From Metopolophium dirhodum (taxonomy: Eukaryota; Arthropoda; Insecta; Hemiptera; Aphididae), in assembly GCF_019925205.1 (NCBI RefSeq), contig NC_083566.1:3906001-3970000 (forward strand): a stretch of 64,000 nt of DNA, written 5' to 3'. The notes below the pieces were generated by a model that ran no database searches, was not told the DNA's origin, and saw nothing but the letters and a program-made list of their open reading frames with translations. The first letter of the stretch is position 1; the number at the start of each line of letters is the position of its first letter. The position numbers and the translations under genes were made by a program. Shown here piece after piece: positions 61,726 to 64,000 of the stretch.

Positions 61726-61881
61726 GCTGAACCTGCATTGATGTTCGACGCGGTCAACGTGTTCGCTCACAGCATCGGATCGCTGGACGGGTCGTCGAAT
61801 TCAATACAGTCGTCGAACGTTTCGTGCAAGACGTCGGACCGTTGGGCAAACGGTACATTTCTGTACGACCGACTCAACGCG
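61726..61881 (+). CDS. Kainate-type glutamate receptor, exon E (return to lobe 1)
   Basis: 52 codons with a TGTGTGCAG acceptor and a GCG|GTTAGT donor, phase 0 at both ends. It begins AEPALMFDAVNVFAHSI, matching the strongly conserved A-L-x-[YF]-D-A-V helix of glutamate receptor amino-terminal domains. NVSCKTSDRW follows. Its Cys aligns with the second Cys of the conserved lobe 1 disulphide, whose partner is the first residue of exon A; the pairing is inferred from the family. Two sequons (NVS, NGT) are present. The Ser-rich loop (SLDGSSNSIQSSN) is low in conservation and probably a surface loop. The TTG+GTG repeat before the acceptor gives a T/G-rich rather than strict polypyrimidine tract. 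Confidence 0.9.
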
Positions 61882-62009
61882 GTTAGTATTCGATTATGAC
61901 GTACCGTAGGTATAGTAAACAGTATAATTACGTGACGGTTTTTAGATGTTTTTTTGTTTGTAAATCATTATTGTTCATATTTTATTTTATTCGTTTCGCC
62001 ACGACACAG
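61882..62009 (+). other. Intron between exons E and F (128 bp)
   Basis: GTTAGT to CACAG, defined by the flanking receptor exons. No internal feature is seen. Confidence 0.85.
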
Positions 62010-62213
62010 GTGAGCATCGAAGGCCTGACCGGCAAAGTTCACTTTGACGAAGGTAGGAGATCGGACATCAAGCTGGACTTGCTGAAACTACATCAGGAGA
62101 AAGTGAAAAAAGTCGGCTTTTGGACACCATCGACCGGCATCAACATCACGAAACATTCCGTATTTTACGGACACCAGAGCTCCAACGTGACGCTGATCGT
62201 GGTCACCAGAGTC
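62010..62213 (+). CDS. Kainate-type glutamate receptor, exon F (end of amino-terminal domain and linker)
   Basis: 68 codons between ACGACACAG and GTC|GTAAGT, phase 0 at both ends. VSIEGLTGKVHFDEGRRSD matches the conserved [FW]-x-G-L-T-G-x-[IV]-x-F-x-x-x-x-G-x-R-x-D motif. KVGFWTPSTGINI then matches the I-G-x-W-x-P-x-x-G-L-N-[IM] strand, and NVTLIVVTRV is the linker that in this family leads straight to the first ligand-binding strand (E-x-P-[YF]-V). Two more sequons occur (NIT, NVT). The ligand-binding lobes, pore loop and membrane helices must lie beyond 64000, as the remaining 1.8 kb shows no matching exon. The exon itself begins GTGAGC directly after CAG, so the site looks like an acceptor fused to a donor. 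Confidence 0.93.
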
Positions 62214-64000
62214 GTAAGTTAATCTCATAAAAACAAAAACATTCATAATGTTATATATATATAATATGTGTATTATTATACTATACACTTTAACGAAGAG
62301 TTTTAAACGCATCGTCGTCTGGACGTTTCACATAATACCTACCTATACTTTATAAAAAATGCACTAGCGTAGTTACTATATAGGTAAATATACAGTATAA
62401 TTTATATTTTCTTGAACTCTACATAGTATAGTGATCGGGTCAAAAACAACAATAAATCCATCATTCCGATGAAACGTCTGCCCAAATTACACGGGAGGAA
62501 AACCAAAACTTACATTTTTCTTATGCGTATTAAATTAAATCTCTTTCGCGCACTGACAACGACTACGCTGTCGCAAATACGTTTTATACTTTTAAGGGGA
62601 AATCGTCCTTTGCTGCGGAACGACTACTGCAGATGACTCGGTGTTTGAATTACATAGACTTCTGTAGTAGTTTTATTTTTCACCCAATCGTTATGATCGA
62701 AACTATACACTATACAGTCATATATTATTCGATTAACGCACGACGAAACAAGTTTTTGTTCTTTGGACACGATGGTCGATGACGTATATATAATACACGT
62801 GCTTACTACTTACTACAATGATCGGCGAGCAAAGGAGACAAAAAACCATAGTATGCTACATCAGGTTTTGGTGGAATAGCTGTGTGGTTGTTAAAGTTCA
62901 TACGAAAAAGAAATACAAGTATATAATATTATGGTATAATATATAAGCGCACCCTGTCAATTTTCGATTTATCCACACTAGAAGGATTTTAACATTTTTT
63001 TTAACAAAAGAAAAAAATATATATTATATGTGGCGACTAAAAGCTCTATTTTTATACACCGAAAAAGTTATTGATTTTACAATTGTTATGCTGCGACTGT
63101 ATATTATTTTCTCTTTTTAAATGCCTTACTACTGCGGTTCTTTCATGCCATATAATCAAAAACTGCGCGTATAAAATATATTCTAACTACCTACATGCGT
63201 TTAGGTTTGTCGGATAACTGATATTCGTAAAAACCATCGTTCACATATTTTGAAATACGTGACTATGAATGCACTGGTCCCTTTACGAACCTATGTTTGA
63301 TGAATCGTTGAAAAAAAAAGGAGACATGGAGAAGGTACGAGTAGAGTGGTTAGGTTAGTAGAGTGGTTAACTAAGCATGCTAAAAATTACTATCAGCCAA
63401 TTAAAATACTATAATATGAGCGAAAACATTCTTAACTTACCTATAATAAATATTTATAAAAAACATCCTGCAAAAGTATAAATGTATAATATTATAATAT
63501 ATAATAGGATTACATATTACTATATTATATTGTTAGAGAACGGAAAATATAATCTCATGTAATCCCACAACGAACAATTTAGATATATTCAGAGCACGCA
63601 TTCGACGTGCCTTTTTTTCGTGTCGGCATTTATACTAGTATTGGGAAAATTGTTCGGGTATCTTGTAAGATGTATAATACGAGTCTTTGTGCAATTCAAA
63701 AATAAAATTATGATCACACAGCCTCCTGCATAGGCTATTTAACCATACCTTTGACGTGGTTCTATTGTTCCGGTACCTCTCGTGTGAAGGGTAGGTAATA
63801 GGTATATCATATCCTAGATATTTTGTTACACATTTTAATTCCCAAAACAATATTGTGTTATACGCAGTGTAATAACTATGAATAATATTCTCACATGCAC
63901 TTCTAAACTGGGCCCAATCAGTTTAGTATATTTTGTTTAACGTATTTCAAAATTCAAAAATACAATAATTGTAATTATAATTATTATAATAAATTATGAG
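62214..64000 (+). other. Start of the next receptor intron
   Basis: Begins GTAAGT after exon F. I looked for the next expected coding block (E-x-P-[YF]-V and the ligand-binding lobe 1 motifs) in this stretch and did not find it, so the intron continues past the window. The sequence is AT-rich with a GGTTAGGTTAG fragment near 63350 and no recognised repeat family. Confidence 0.7.

Noticed and set aside
62088..62312. Minus-strand open frame over exon F
   Set aside because: Antisense shadow of the receptor exon.

Overview
The window is AT-rich animal nuclear DNA. Its long non-coding stretches, CAG/GT-bounded exons, many short inverted-repeat transposons, Helitron-like ends and (TTAGG)n blocks suggest an insect. 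The texture (runs of AATAATATTATAAT, frequent GTAGGTACCTAC words, CpG-containing pockets in AT-rich DNA) points to a hemipteran, most likely an aphid. The aphid assignment is inference; no marker gene proves it.

One protein-coding gene is well supported. Six plus-strand exons (19433-19690, 19993-20159, 59570-59623, 59740-59904, 61726-61881, 62010-62213) join in frame into about 334 codons. They encode most of the extracellular amino-terminal domain of a kainate-type ionotropic glutamate receptor and the linker into the ligand-binding domain. Neither the signal peptide and first part of the domain (upstream) nor the ligand-binding core, channel and C-terminus (downstream) is seen. The gene therefore probably runs past both edges, or its first exons sit unrecognised in the first 19.4 kb. 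All splice phases match.

Layout. 1-19432: upstream or intronic DNA with an old duplicated segment carrying exon-like open frames (1-1790), three transposon remnants (5784-6085, 9308-9957, 10615-11180), a C/G-rich inverted-repeat element (11299-11591) and a CpG-richer zone near 14.9-15.6 kb. 19433-20159: two exons. 20160-59569: a 39.4 kb intron inside the amino-terminal domain. It holds an exact-looking 2 x 190 bp tandem duplication, a dead hAT-type (DUF4371-like) transposase, a Helitron-like element and scattered relatives, three members of a GGGTGATCCGTTTAACGT inverted-repeat family, two local segmental duplications, a 65 nt alternating purine-pyrimidine tract, a telomere-like (TTAGG)4 block between (AC)15 and (TG)17, and a CpG-rich island at 34.1-35.8 kb. 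59570-62213: four exons; the intron between the fourth and fifth holds a palindromic transposon nested inside another palindromic transposon. 62214-64000: start of the next intron, no exon seen.

No tRNA, rRNA, CRISPR array or complete mobile-element gene was found. The best candidates for something undescribed are the nested hairpin elements at 60469-61558, the recent 190 bp duplication, the intronic CpG island, and the exon-like duplicated segment at the left edge.
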